Assembly: GCA_035292585.1 (NCBI GenBank)
Contig: DATDPU010000163.1
Coordinates: 1 to 64,000 of the forward strand
Reading direction: 5' to 3'
DNA: 64,000 nucleotides
Source of the DNA: DASSFZ01 sp035292585
GTDB taxonomy: Bacteria > Chloroflexota > Anaerolineae > Fen-1058
Part shown: piece after piece, positions 40,179 through 47,447 of the stretch
Layout: each line of letters starts with the position of its first letter
Numbering within the stretch: the first letter of the stretch is position 1
Position numbers and translations under genes: made by a program
Notes under the pieces: generated by a model
Databases searched by the model: none
What the model was told of the DNA's origin: nothing
Seen by the model: only the letters and a program-made list of their open reading frames with translations

Positions 40179-41021
40179 TCTGCGCAACGCCTCTTCCACC
40201 ATCTTCAAATCCGCGCCCCAGGGCACAACGGCCAGCGGGCCAGCTTGCTCGATGTGGTATTCGAGCAGACAACACTTGAGTAACGTCGGCTCCTGGCGAA
40301 GACCCGCCAGCTGGCGCGGGCACAACTCGATGCGCGGCGGTTCATCGCCGTAGTAATGGCGGTGAAATTGCAAACTGCGCTCGCAACCAATCAGCGTCCA
40401 GTCGTGCCGCGCCGGGCGCTCGTCCAAGAAATGCACGGGCGCGGGAAGATGATCCAATCCGCCGGAGCGACAGGGAACCAGGAATGCCGGTGGCGTGTGG
40501 CCCGCGGCCAGATCGTTCAAGTCGATGCGCTCCAGTTCCAATCGAATCGGCGGCAGGTCGGCGTAGCTCAACACATGCCGGGCCAGGCCGAACAGCTTGG
40601 GCGGTTCGGGGGGCGCGACCTCGACCACGCGGATGACAAACGGATCGGGATGGTGAATGAAGTTGACGTGCCCATATTGCCCCAGGACGACGAGCGTGCC
40701 TTCCACCCCGATGCCGAGTTCGTGCGCCTTCGCGGCCAGCGCCGACGGGTTGGCCGGATCGATCTCCGAATCCTCCGCGAACACGCACGCCTCCGGCAGA
40801 GCCAGCACCTCGACCGAATCGATCGGGCTGAACAACGCCTCACGATCGGGCGCGGTGATGACGGCGATTGCCGTGGCTTCGCCCTGGCGCAAGACGACGA
40901 AATCGGTGCGCCGATACGCCTCGCGGCCCAGCAAGTGCGCATGGATGGCGGCTTCCGTCATCTCGCCCGCATACGGCTGCACGCTCACGCGCCGGTATGG
41001 AAGAGGAACAAGGTTCTTCAT
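40158..41021 (-). CDS. Unrecognised Cys/His-containing protein in the CoM-like operon
   Basis: I do not recognise this 287-residue soluble protein. It starts MKNLVPLPYRRVSVQPY and has well-spaced potential metal or thiol residues in its second half: VPCRSGGLDH, IGCERSLQFHRHYYGDE, ELCPRQLAG and LLKCCLLEYHIE. The first half has alternating strands (DFVVLRQGEATAIAVITA, GTLVVLGQYGHVNFIHH). The start at 41021 coincides with the edge of a repeat and has no Shine-Dalgarno; upstream frame is repeat-derived. By position it is a candidate for an unassigned CoM-pathway step or for CoM use. Confidence 0.7.
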   Translation of the reverse strand: MKNLVPLPYRRVSVQPYAGEMTEAAIHAHLLGREAYRRTDFVVLRQGEATAIAVITAPDREALFSPIDSVEVLALPEACVFAEDSEIDPANPSALAAKAHELGIGVEGTLVVLGQYGHVNFIHHPDPFVIRVVEVAPPEPPKLFGLARHVLSYADLPPIRLELERIDLNDLAAGHTPPAFLVPCRSGGLDHLPAPVHFLDERPARHDWTLIGCERSLQFHRHYYGDEPPRIELCPRQLAGLRQEPTLLKCCLLEYHIEQAGPLAVVPWGADLKMVEEALRRLVGSEQ

Positions 41022-41110
41022 AGAGCGTATCGCATAGAGCGTATTGCGTAGAGCGTACTGCGCATTGTGGATGACGCACAGCAGGGGCGCTGCGCGGTGC
41101 GCGATACGCA
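41022..41110. repeat. Stuttering repeat of 14-bp units (AGAGCGTATCGCAT type)
   Basis: Three near-copies of a 14-bp unit (AGAGCGTATCGCAT, AGAGCGTATTGCGT, AGAGCGTACTGCGC) are followed by a partly inverted copy (GCGCGATACGCAC). It exactly fills the gap between the OsmC stop and the next start codon. Confidence 0.65.
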
Positions 41111-41650
41111 CTACGGGATAATGTCCACCTCGGGCTTGATGGTGGCAGTGCGCGTCAAGATGTTGTGTACCGGCGAAGTCGTGATGGTGTGTTCCCAAAT
41201 TTTGCGCAGCGTCGCCTCGTCCGCGTCGGCCTGGACGAAGAGCTTGGCCGTGATTTCTTCAAAGCCGGGATGGCCGTTCGTGCTCGGATCGAGGCCCAGA
41301 AACGTGAAGACGTTGTTCTGAGTCGATTCAAGCGCCACCTCCAGGTTGCGAATCGCGATGCCTTGCTTGGAGGCATTCATCACGAAACCCGTCGCCAGGC
41401 ACGCCCCGTACGCGCCCAAGACGTATTCCACAGAGTTGGGGCTGGTATCTTCGCCGGTGAGGTGGGACGGCTCGTCCACCATGAAGGTGTGGTTGCGCAC
41501 CATCGCCTTGAACTTGAGGCCGTCTACCCAGCGCACCCGCGAGGCCTTGCGGCCATGCCGCGCCTCGGGTTGCGCTCCTACCATCTCTAGCGCGGCTTGA
41601 AACGCATCCACATCAATCCCGTTGATGATTGTGTGCTCTTGGTCTGACAC
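41111..41650 (-). CDS. OsmC/Ohr-family protein
   Basis: The 179-residue protein has the OsmC fold with LTGEDTSPNSVEYVLGAYGACLATGF; the peroxidatic Cys is in GACLA. The second conserved Cys region reads SPVHNILTRT, with His where Ohr has Cys, so a classical two-Cys peroxidase mechanism is unlikely. It starts with GTG. In a thiol-cofactor operon it could handle oxidised thiols or persulfides (inference). Confidence 0.85.
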   Translation of the reverse strand: MSDQEHTIINGIDVDAFQAALEMVGAQPEARHGRKASRVRWVDGLKFKAMVRNHTFMVDEPSHLTGEDTSPNSVEYVLGAYGACLATGFVMNASKQGIAIRNLEVALESTQNNVFTFLGLDPSTNGHPGFEEITAKLFVQADADEATLRKIWEHTITTSPVHNILTRTATIKPEVDIIP

Positions 41651-41670
41651 GCTTGGCCTTTCTGCACGCC

Positions 41671-42846
41671 CTAATTCCGACTCGTGCGCAGTTCGTGCGC
41701 GGCCTCGGCGATGGCGCGCAACTTCTTAGCCGCGATTTCCGCCGGGTTCATCGGTCGCTCGGCGAACGTGCCGAAGCCGCAATCGGGGTTCAGGTAAATT
41801 TGCTCCGGCGCAAAATACTGAAGCGCTTCCTTGACCTTGCCCACGATGAAATCGGCGGTCTCGATCTCATCCGAGCGCGGGTTGGCTACGCCCAGACCGA
41901 TTTCTTTCTTCTGCGGATAATGCTCGAAGGCGGCCAGCTCCCCGGCGCGCGGCGTGGCATACTCCAAGACGAGTTGATCGATGTGCATGCCCATCATCGT
42001 CGGCACGAGCGGCGCGTACGAGCCTTTGAGCAACACTTCGTCCTTGCGACTCCAGTTGCCCCGGCAGACGTGGACGCCGGTCTTGACGCCGTCCACGCCC
42101 TCGGTGATGCTGTTGATCAGGCGCGTCGCGAAAATCAGCTCTTTGGTCGGGTCGCCGGAGGAGGCCGACATGGACGCGCACATGAACGTGCGCTCTTTGA
42201 CCCCGGCGTTGAAGACCACGTCGGTGAGCACCGGCTCATCGAACTGCACGAACTCGCAACCGGCGTCCCGCAACGCGATCAATTCATCGCGCAGGATTTC
42301 GACCAGGTCTACCGCCAAGCTTTCCTGAGTGGGATAGGCCGAATCGGAGATGCCTTTGACCCACATCGAGCGCGCGAGCAGATACGGGCCAGGCAGCGGA
42401 ACTTTGATCGGCCTATCGGTGTGTTCGCGCAAGAACTGATATTCGTCCAGCGCCAACGGGCGCTTGGGCGAGAGCTTGCCGACGGCCGTGGTGTTGTGGA
42501 TGGCGAAGGCGGGCGCATCGGCCTGGCGCAGAATCTTATCGAACGAGGCTTTGTCTTCGACCACGTCCATGATGTCGGCCAGCGACATGAGCTTGACGCC
42601 GTCCAGTTTCTCAACGATGAACGAGTAGAAGTTGTCGCGCCGCTGCTCGCCGTCGCTGACGATGTCCACCCCGGCGTCTTCTTGATAGCGTAGCGCTTCC
42701 AACACGGCCCGATCGGCGACCGCGTTGAATTCTTCAAAGCTCAACTGGCCCGCCTGCCGTTTGCGCAGCGCTTCCAGCAGATAAGCCGGTCGAGGCCAAC
42801 TGCCGACGACGGTGACTGGAAACAACGGTAATCCATTACGAGACAT
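41671..42846 (-). CDS. MetE C-terminal-like zinc enzyme; candidate epoxyalkane:CoM transferase
   Basis: The 391-residue TIM-barrel protein resembles the catalytic half of cobalamin-independent methionine synthase: FPVTVVGSWPRP at the start, VSDGEQRRDNFYSF, FVQFDEPVLT, and a His-x-Cys...Cys zinc set in TGVHVCRGNW and LNPDCGFGTF. The N-terminal MetE half is absent. Epoxyalkane:CoM transferase is known to belong to this family and to use the same H-x-C-Xn-C motif. Because the gene lies in a CoM-like synthesis operon, alkyl transfer to CoM is favoured over methionine synthesis. Start 42846 has AGGGGG upstream. Confidence 0.82.
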   Translation of the reverse strand: MSRNGLPLFPVTVVGSWPRPAYLLEALRKRQAGQLSFEEFNAVADRAVLEALRYQEDAGVDIVSDGEQRRDNFYSFIVEKLDGVKLMSLADIMDVVEDKASFDKILRQADAPAFAIHNTTAVGKLSPKRPLALDEYQFLREHTDRPIKVPLPGPYLLARSMWVKGISDSAYPTQESLAVDLVEILRDELIALRDAGCEFVQFDEPVLTDVVFNAGVKERTFMCASMSASSGDPTKELIFATRLINSITEGVDGVKTGVHVCRGNWSRKDEVLLKGSYAPLVPTMMGMHIDQLVLEYATPRAGELAAFEHYPQKKEIGLGVANPRSDEIETADFIVGKVKEALQYFAPEQIYLNPDCGFGTFAERPMNPAEIAAKKLRAIAEAAHELRTSRN

Positions 42847-42870
42847 AGCTAACCCCCTGGTATTTTTGAT

Positions 42871-42948
42871 GGAGGATTGCGGATTTCTGATTGGTGATTG
42901 CTGAATGCGGATTGTAGGCTCAATCCGCAATCACCAATCTTCAATCTC
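42871..42948. repeat. Stuttering palindrome (GGATTG/CAATCC type)
   Basis: The left arm 42871-42914 repeats GGATTG/TGATTG units; the right arm 42921-42948 carries CAATCCGCAATCACCAATC. It ends the rhodanese gene (supplying its last codons and stop) and leads into the MetE-like gene. Confidence 0.65.
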
Positions 42949-43747
42949 TTGGTAGATCCCCTCTGGCCGACCACTCGGTCCACGATCCCTCGTAGTTGCG
43001 CACACGCGGGTATCCAAGCAGACGGAGCGTCAGATAGGTGTGGGCCGCGCGGAAGCCGGTGGCGCAGTACGTCACGATTTCCTTGTCGCCCGTGACACCC
43101 AGCCCGGCGAACTCGACTCGCAACTCGTCCGCCTCGCGGAATGCCTGGTACGCCTGGCGAGTCAGCGTCTGTTCCCAAGGTCGAAGCCGGGCGCCGGGAA
43201 TGTGACCCTCGACAAACTCTTCCTGAGAGCGACAATCCAGCACGACCAGGCCGTCGTCGTTCAGGCGAGCTAGGATCCACTCCGCCGTCGCTTGACGATC
43301 GGGTTGCAGATTGGGAGTGAATGCTGCCGATTCAATCTGGGGTTGCAACCGCGTGACGGTTCGCCCCTCGGCCAGCCAGCGCTCGATGCCGCCTTCCAGA
43401 ATCGCCACACGCTTGAACCCCAAGCATTCCAACAACCAAAACGTCTTCGCCGCGCGCTGACCTCCGATCTCATCGTAGACGACAATCTGCCTGTCGGGCG
43501 TGATGCCCAGCCGCCCCAGCACGGCAGCCACTTCGTCGACCGGCCCCGTGCCGTGAGAGAAAGCGCGCCCACGCCCGGTGAACACCTCATCGAGGTTCAA
43601 ATAGACCGCGCCGGGAAGATGCGCGAAGACGTAGCCACTGCCGGGCGGGGTGACCTCGACCAGGCGCAGAGCCGGGTCACGTAAATGTTCGGCCAACCAT
43701 TCCGCGCCGACCAGCAAATGCTCGTTGGGGAAGCGTTTCGCGCTCAC
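42941..43747 (-). CDS. Tandem rhodanese (thiosulfate/mercaptopyruvate sulfurtransferase)
   Basis: The 268-residue protein has two rhodanese domains (about 10-125 and 150-262). The N-terminal one has Tyr-Asp-Glu in the active-site position (VVYDEIGGQ) and is inactive; the C-terminal one has the catalytic loop TYCATGFRA with Cys near 229. With thiosulfate as donor it would release sulfite, the co-substrate of the ComA-like enzyme (inference). GTG start at 43747, directly behind the upstream stop. Confidence 0.88.
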   Translation of the reverse strand: MSAKRFPNEHLLVGAEWLAEHLRDPALRLVEVTPPGSGYVFAHLPGAVYLNLDEVFTGRGRAFSHGTGPVDEVAAVLGRLGITPDRQIVVYDEIGGQRAAKTFWLLECLGFKRVAILEGGIERWLAEGRTVTRLQPQIESAAFTPNLQPDRQATAEWILARLNDDGLVVLDCRSQEEFVEGHIPGARLRPWEQTLTRQAYQAFREADELRVEFAGLGVTGDKEIVTYCATGFRAAHTYLTLRLLGYPRVRNYEGSWTEWSARGDLPRD

Positions 43748-43748
43748 C

Positions 43749-44009
43749 TCATTCCCCTTTGGGCAGAAGCGCGTAGAGGCTCAAGCCCGTGGCAGCGGTG
43801 GCGATATCGGTGGCCGCCGCCAGCTCCGCCTCGCTGGCCCCCGCCGCTTTGGCCGAGAAATAGAAGTAACTCACCGCGCCCTGATCGCCGCGCGCCAGCG
43901 CCGCGACCATCGACATCAGGTGATTGGTCTTCACGTCAAAGGGTGATTGAGCCAGCATCGCGTTGGCCCAGTCATAAAACTTCTTCTTCATCGCCAGTGA
44001 ATCTGACAC
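43749..44009 (-). CDS. Small AhpD/carboxymuconolactone-decarboxylase-like protein
   Basis: The roughly 86-residue all-helical protein contains SMVAALARGDQGAVSYFYFSAKAAGASEAELAAATDIA, the helix pair of the CMD/AhpD fold, but lacks the C-x-x-C. GTG at 44009 is preferred because GAGGT lies 5 bases upstream; ATG at 43991 is the alternative. It is followed with almost no gap by the rhodanese gene and preceded by a second CMD-like gene; the two may form a hetero-oligomer. Confidence 0.65.
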   Translation of the reverse strand: MSDSLAMKKKFYDWANAMLAQSPFDVKTNHLMSMVAALARGDQGAVSYFYFSAKAAGASEAELAAATDIATAATGLSLYALLPKGE

Positions 44010-44080
44010 AGCCGACCTCAAGGGAAAGGGTCGGGCGGGAGTTAGAGGAAAAGCTCCCGCCCGTATCGCTGGGTTGAGAG

Positions 44081-44512
44081 CTAATAGGTTCCGTGATCGA
44101 ACTTCGAGGCCGGGAGATATTCCCACTTTTCGCCCTTGCGATGTTTGGCGGCGATGTCGAGTACTTTGAGGGCGTATTCGAAGGCGTAAGGGATACCGGG
44201 GCCGCCGGGCACGAACCCGGCCCCTACCACACCTACGTTCACCGCCTCGAAAATTTCGGCGTCGGTCGCGCCGGCTTCGATGGCCGGGACGACGTGGATC
44301 AGGCAGCGCGGCGACATGTAGGATACGCCGATGGCGACGAACATCAACTCTTTGAGCTTCTTCGGGATCGCCCCATCCGCAAACACGCTCTGGTAAAAAT
44401 TGGCGAAGGCCATGCCCGCATCCGGCGCGACCTGGTTGATCACCTGGTACATGCGTGGGATGAACTTCATGTTCTGCTGCATGAAATCATTGACTTCTTG
44501 AGTGGTTGCCAT
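44081..44512 (-). CDS. Carboxymuconolactone-decarboxylase-like (AhpD fold) protein
   Basis: The 143-residue protein has the CMD pattern PKKLKELMFVAIGVSYMSPRCLIHVVPAIEAGATDAEIFEAV. Only one Cys (SPRC-x-x-H) remains of the AhpD C-x-x-C-x-x-x-H motif, so disulfide reductase activity is doubtful. GGAG lies 5 bases before the ATG. It is the first gene of the 10.5-kb run down to 33948 and is preceded by the UUCG repeat at 44617-44667. Confidence 0.8.
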   Translation of the reverse strand: MATTQEVNDFMQQNMKFIPRMYQVINQVAPDAGMAFANFYQSVFADGAIPKKLKELMFVAIGVSYMSPRCLIHVVPAIEAGATDAEIFEAVNVGVVGAGFVPGGPGIPYAFEYALKVLDIAAKHRKGEKWEYLPASKFDHGTY

Positions 44513-44616
44513 GGTGTCTCCTCAGTTGAGTTAGATTCGGATAAACCACTTGGGTAACGGTAAGGGATGAATGATTCTAGATAAACAACCTCCTTCCTCC
44601 AATGGCTATTTGAGGG

Positions 44617-44667
44617 GTAGCATAGGGCCTCGCGCCCGCCGAAGGCGCCCATAAAGGGCTATGCTAC
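44617..44667 (-). repeat. UUCG-capped repeat, copy 1 (short form)
   Basis: GTAGCATAGGGCC...GGGCTATGCTAC with core CCCGCCGAAGGCGCCC. On the minus strand, which is the sense strand of the gene 105 bp downstream, it reads GGCGCCTTCGGCGGG, a C(UUCG)G-capped stem. This copy lacks about 22 bp of the core present in copies 2 and 3. Confidence 0.7.
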
Positions 44668-44720
44668 GACCCATCACTTGGAGACGAGATGATCATTAGG
44701 CCAACCTGAGCCGCAACGGT

Positions 44721-44999
44721 TCACATCGGGATGAAGAACCAGCCTCGCTTCTGAGCGATGGGCGTGTAAATCATCCAGGCAATGAACAACGCCGCGAAAA
44801 CCAGGTTGACCGGATCGCTCACCCGCACCAGAACGTAATACGCCAGCGCCAGGAGTATGCCGAGGTAGGGTACGCGCGTCGCCCAACGCGGCGGCTTGCC
44901 GTTGACGACTTGAATCTCGCCGGCGTAATCCTCGTAACCGGGTGGCAGCGGGTTGCTCGACACGGTCTCGTTCAACGCAGCGACTGGTTCAGGGCTCAT
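44721..44999 (-). CDS. Small two-helix membrane protein of the cbb3 operon
   Basis: The 92-residue protein has a soluble N-terminus (MSPEPVAALNE...YEDYAGEIQVVNGKPPRW) and two membrane segments (about 48-63, 68-83). GGAGG lies 9 bases before the start. It overlaps the CcoS-like gene end by 11 bp. It could occupy the CcoQ or CcoP-anchor place, but no haem motif is present. Confidence 0.6.
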   Translation of the reverse strand: MSPEPVAALNETVSSNPLPPGYEDYAGEIQVVNGKPPRWATRVPYLGILLALAYYVLVRVSDPVNLVFAALFIAWMIYTPIAQKRGWFFIPM

Positions 45000-45156
45000 C
45001 GTCGCGATGCCTCCGATCGTTTTCGAGCATGGCGTATTTAGCCGCCTCGACATCATCGAACTGGCCGTGTTTCCACGCCCAGTACACCCCCAGCCCGAAT
45101 AGCAGCAGAATGATGGCGAGCGTCGCCAGGACTAACCAGGTGCCGGTGTAGATCAT
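44989..45156 (-). CDS. ccoS: CcoS-like cbb3 oxidase assembly protein
   Basis: The 55-residue protein has one membrane helix (TWLVLATLAIILLLFGLGVYWAW) followed by GQFDDVEAAKYAMLENDR, matching the CcoS pattern GQFDD-x-E-x-x-x-x-x-M-L-x-D. CcoS is needed for haem/Cu insertion in cbb3 oxidases. ATG at 45156 has GGAAGT 6 bases upstream; the longer frame is read through the repeat at 45193-45265. Confidence 0.75.
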   Translation of the reverse strand: MIYTGTWLVLATLAIILLLFGLGVYWAWKHGQFDDVEAAKYAMLENDRRHRDDEP

Positions 45157-45192
45157 GAGCTCACTTCCGCCCATATATCGAACATGTGCGCC

Positions 45193-45265
45193 GTAGTGTA
45201 GGGCCTCGTGCCCGCCGAAGGCGCCCACGACCCCACCCGGGGGCGCAAGCAGGGGACTAAGCTAC
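45193..45265 (-). repeat. UUCG-capped repeat, copy 2
   Basis: A 73-bp repeat running GTAGTGTAGGGCCTCG...AAGCTAC, with the shared core CCCGCCGAAGGCGCCC and GGGGGCGCAAGCAGGG. It is 37 bp upstream of the CcoS-like start and in the same orientation as the other two copies. Confidence 0.75.
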
Positions 45266-45296
45266 TCTCCATGCGCTTGTTCTGAACATGAGTCGC

Positions 45297-45782
45297 TCAC
45301 TTCAAGGTCAACATATAGGCGGTCAATGCTTCCAGCTCGGCCGGCGACAGATAATCAAACGAGGGCATGATCGAACCGGACGTGATCGCCCGTGGGTTCC
45401 TGAAGTGGAGCAGATGCCAGGCCGGGTTATCGCCGATACCTTGTCGGCTGGCAACGTGCGCCAGGTCCGGCCCCTGGCGTCCGGTGCCCCAAAAGACCGG
45501 GCTTTGGTCGTAATAATCGCCCGGCGCCGATTCCGGCCCGATGTCGCCGGGCTGATGAACCATACCCCTGTTCGCTTCCGGCTCACGCACTTGTTGGGTG
45601 TGGCAATAGTGGCAGCCTTCGCGCTTGTAGATTTCGCGCCCCCACCATTCCTGTTCGGTATAGGATCGGGCGAGCGGTGACGGGCCGATCGGCTCCTGCG
45701 CCGGGAGGATGATCGTCACGATGATCCCCAGCAACAAACTGATCAGCGAGCCGCCGGTGAGGTAGACGAGGTTCGTTTTCAT
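45297..45782 (-). CDS. ccoO: cbb3-type cytochrome oxidase subunit II (mono-haem cytochrome c)
   Basis: The 161-residue protein has an N-terminal membrane anchor (about 5-27), haem c motif CHYCH with the CcoO-typical continuation TQQVR, and the axial Met in SIMPSFDYL near 140. It relays electrons to CcoN. The start overlaps the ccoN stop (ATGA). Shorter than proteobacterial CcoO (about 200). Confidence 0.92.
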   Translation of the reverse strand: MKTNLVYLTGGSLISLLLGIIVTIILPAQEPIGPSPLARSYTEQEWWGREIYKREGCHYCHTQQVREPEANRGMVHQPGDIGPESAPGDYYDQSPVFWGTGRQGPDLAHVASRQGIGDNPAWHLLHFRNPRAITSGSIMPSFDYLSPAELEALTAYMLTLK

Positions 45783-47173
45783 TTCCCGCTTCCGCCGCCG
45801 GCGGCCAGCACTGGCGCAGGCGCCGGCTCTGGCCGGCGCGCCATCTGCCACACGTTGTACACAAAGGCCAGGACGCCCACGCCGATCAGGACGCCCCCCA
45901 AAAGTCGGGCGGCGAAAAATGGTTCAAGCGAGCGCACAGTTTCGATGAACGGAATGCTGTTGGTCAACCAATCCTGTCCCTGAATCAGTCCCGCGATCCA
46001 CAGCGACACCATGAAGATCACCAGCCCCACCGTTGTCAGCCAGTAATGCCATTCCATCAGCTTGCGGTTGTAGATCGGGCGGCGCGCGAGCTGCGGCAGC
46101 GCCAGGTAGATCAACGCAAACGCCCAAAACGAGTAGGAGGCGACAAACGCCAGGTGGCTATGGCCGACGACCCAGTTAGTGAGGTGCACCTGCATGGAGA
46201 ACGTGCGGAACGACTGCGCCACGCCTTGCACGCACGTCAGCGCCCAGAAGATCGCCCCGGTCGCGAAGAAGCGCAGCGCCACGTCATCCCTCGCGCGTGA
46301 CCAGCGCGTTCGCATGGTCATGAAGAAGTTGACCATGAAGGCCGTCGTCGGCACCGCTGCCAGGATGCTGAAGACGACCGTCAGGTATTCCAACCAGTCC
46401 GGCGCCGGGCTATACAGCTGGTGATGCTGGCCGGTCCATACGCTCCATAGACCCCAGAGCGCCAGGCGGTGACTGTAGAGCGGCGTGTCCGCCAGCTTCG
46501 GCAACAGGTACAACGCCAGTCCGATACCCGCGGTGGTGAACCAGGAGTTGAACAGGTTGTGGACGTAAAAGTAGTTGACGATGTTATCGGTCATCCCCGT
46601 GTACGCGCCAGCCGGGTCCCAGATCTTGTTACCGACTATGTAGATGGGGATGACGATGATCGTGGCGGCCATGAAGTTCCACAGGCTCACGTAGATCTTC
46701 GGCTCGACCCGCTGCCTGACCGTTCCCCAGATGTTGATCGCCAGCAGAAGCATGTTGAGCACGAACAGCAGGTCGAGCGGCCAGATCATCTCGGTGTACT
46801 CGCGTCCCTGGGTCAGCCCGATCGGCAGCGTGAGCAGCGCCCCCCCGACCATGACGTTCCACACCCACCAGTTGACGTGAGCCAAGCGCTCGCTGTACAG
46901 CGCGGCGCGAGTCAGGCGCGGCAGGATGTACAGGATACCGCCGACGTAAGCCTGCGACAGCCAGCCGAAGATCATCAGGTTGACATGCGCCGGGCGCAGG
47001 CGACCAAAACTCAGGTAAGGCTTGAGCGCTAACGGAAGACTGTCGTAGATCGACGGGACGTACAGCAGCGTTGCCAGGATGAGTCCCATGACGCCTGGCA
47101 CGATCAGCCAGAAGATCGACGAGTAGAAGAAGCGGCGACTCGCGCTTCCGGGTTCTTGACTCAGCATGAGCAA
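45779..47173 (-). CDS. ccoN: cbb3-type cytochrome oxidase catalytic subunit I
   Basis: The 464-residue subunit has about 12 helices and the redox ligands: low-spin haem His in RPAHVNLMIFGW, CuB His in YFYVHNLFNSW and TGQHHQLYS, and the two helix-X His in VVGHSHLAF. It reduces O2 to water with high affinity. ccoO and a ccoS-like gene follow; no di-haem CcoP gene is present, so a soluble or lipoprotein cytochrome c may donate electrons. A long structured leader precedes it. Confidence 0.94.
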   Translation of the reverse strand: MLMLSQEPGSASRRFFYSSIFWLIVPGVMGLILATLLYVPSIYDSLPLALKPYLSFGRLRPAHVNLMIFGWLSQAYVGGILYILPRLTRAALYSERLAHVNWWVWNVMVGGALLTLPIGLTQGREYTEMIWPLDLLFVLNMLLLAINIWGTVRQRVEPKIYVSLWNFMAATIIVIPIYIVGNKIWDPAGAYTGMTDNIVNYFYVHNLFNSWFTTAGIGLALYLLPKLADTPLYSHRLALWGLWSVWTGQHHQLYSPAPDWLEYLTVVFSILAAVPTTAFMVNFFMTMRTRWSRARDDVALRFFATGAIFWALTCVQGVAQSFRTFSMQVHLTNWVVGHSHLAFVASYSFWAFALIYLALPQLARRPIYNRKLMEWHYWLTTVGLVIFMVSLWIAGLIQGQDWLTNSIPFIETVRSLEPFFAARLLGGVLIGVGVLAFVYNVWQMARRPEPAPAPVLAAGGGSGK

Positions 47174-47225
47174 TCCATTGCCCGCAGTTGGAGTATCAAA
47201 CAGCCGATCGCGCGTTCAAAAAACG

Positions 47226-47253
47226 AAAAAAGCCAACTGACGCAGATCAGCTG
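47226..47253 (-). terminator. Intrinsic terminator within the ccoN leader
   Basis: On the minus strand CAGCTGA pairs with TCAGTTG (one G-U) around TCTGCG and is followed by GCTTTTTT. It lies upstream of ccoN on the same strand, so it would stop transcription before the gene unless prevented. Confidence 0.6.
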
Positions 47254-47316
47254 AGACACCTTCGCTAGCCTGTAATAACGGGCTTTTTGCCAGGATCACA
47301 GTGCGCGGGGGAAATC

Positions 47317-47373
47317 TCACCGTTCGTCGGTTGGCCTTTGGCCGGTATAACAATACCTACCAGACGAGGGTGA
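47317..47373 (-). ncRNA. Three-way-junction RNA motif in the ccoN leader
   Basis: Outer stem TCACC/GGTGA, TCGTC/GACGA and GGT/ACC (47317-47331 with 47359-47373) encloses two hairpins: GGCC-TTT-GGCC (47333-47343) and GGTAT-N4-ATACC (47344-47357). All stems are fully paired and the junction is compact, as in small ligand-binding RNAs. Confidence 0.5.
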
Positions 47374-47447
47374 CTATCGCCCCCGCCCGGGACACATGCA
47401 AATCATGATTGAATCTTCCCTTAATTTAAAAGGCGTGGATTTGAAGA

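Larger units (their letters stand above)
47174..47440 (-). ncRNA. Structured 5' leader of ccoN (candidate riboswitch/attenuator)
   Basis: From the promoter at 47448-47475 about 267 nt are transcribed before the ccoN ATG. The leader holds a clean three-way junction (47373-47317) and a terminator hairpin (47253-47226) 50 nt before the start codon. Between them is CCCGCGCACTGTGA, reminiscent of a conserved segment of cobalamin riboswitches, but the other B12-riboswitch landmarks are not recognisable. Regulation by attenuation is inferred. Confidence 0.5.

Noticed and set aside
41022..41110. CRISPR array from the 14-bp tandem units
   Set aside because: The units are contiguous and degenerate, with no spacers and no cas genes.
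40158..41198. Longer N-terminus of the unknown CoM-operon protein
   Set aside because: The extra 59 residues are translated from the 14-bp tandem repeat and the OsmC coding region; the segment has low complexity and no ribosome site.
42849..43280. 143-codon minus-strand frame inside the rhodanese gene
   Set aside because: Frame-shifted shadow of the tandem rhodanese, which has full-length homology and an active-site Cys.
47254..47373. Cobalamin riboswitch call for the ccoN leader
   Set aside because: Only a CCCGCGCACTGTGA-like stretch matches; the GGGAA box and a convincing B12 box are not found, so it is reported as an unassigned structured leader.
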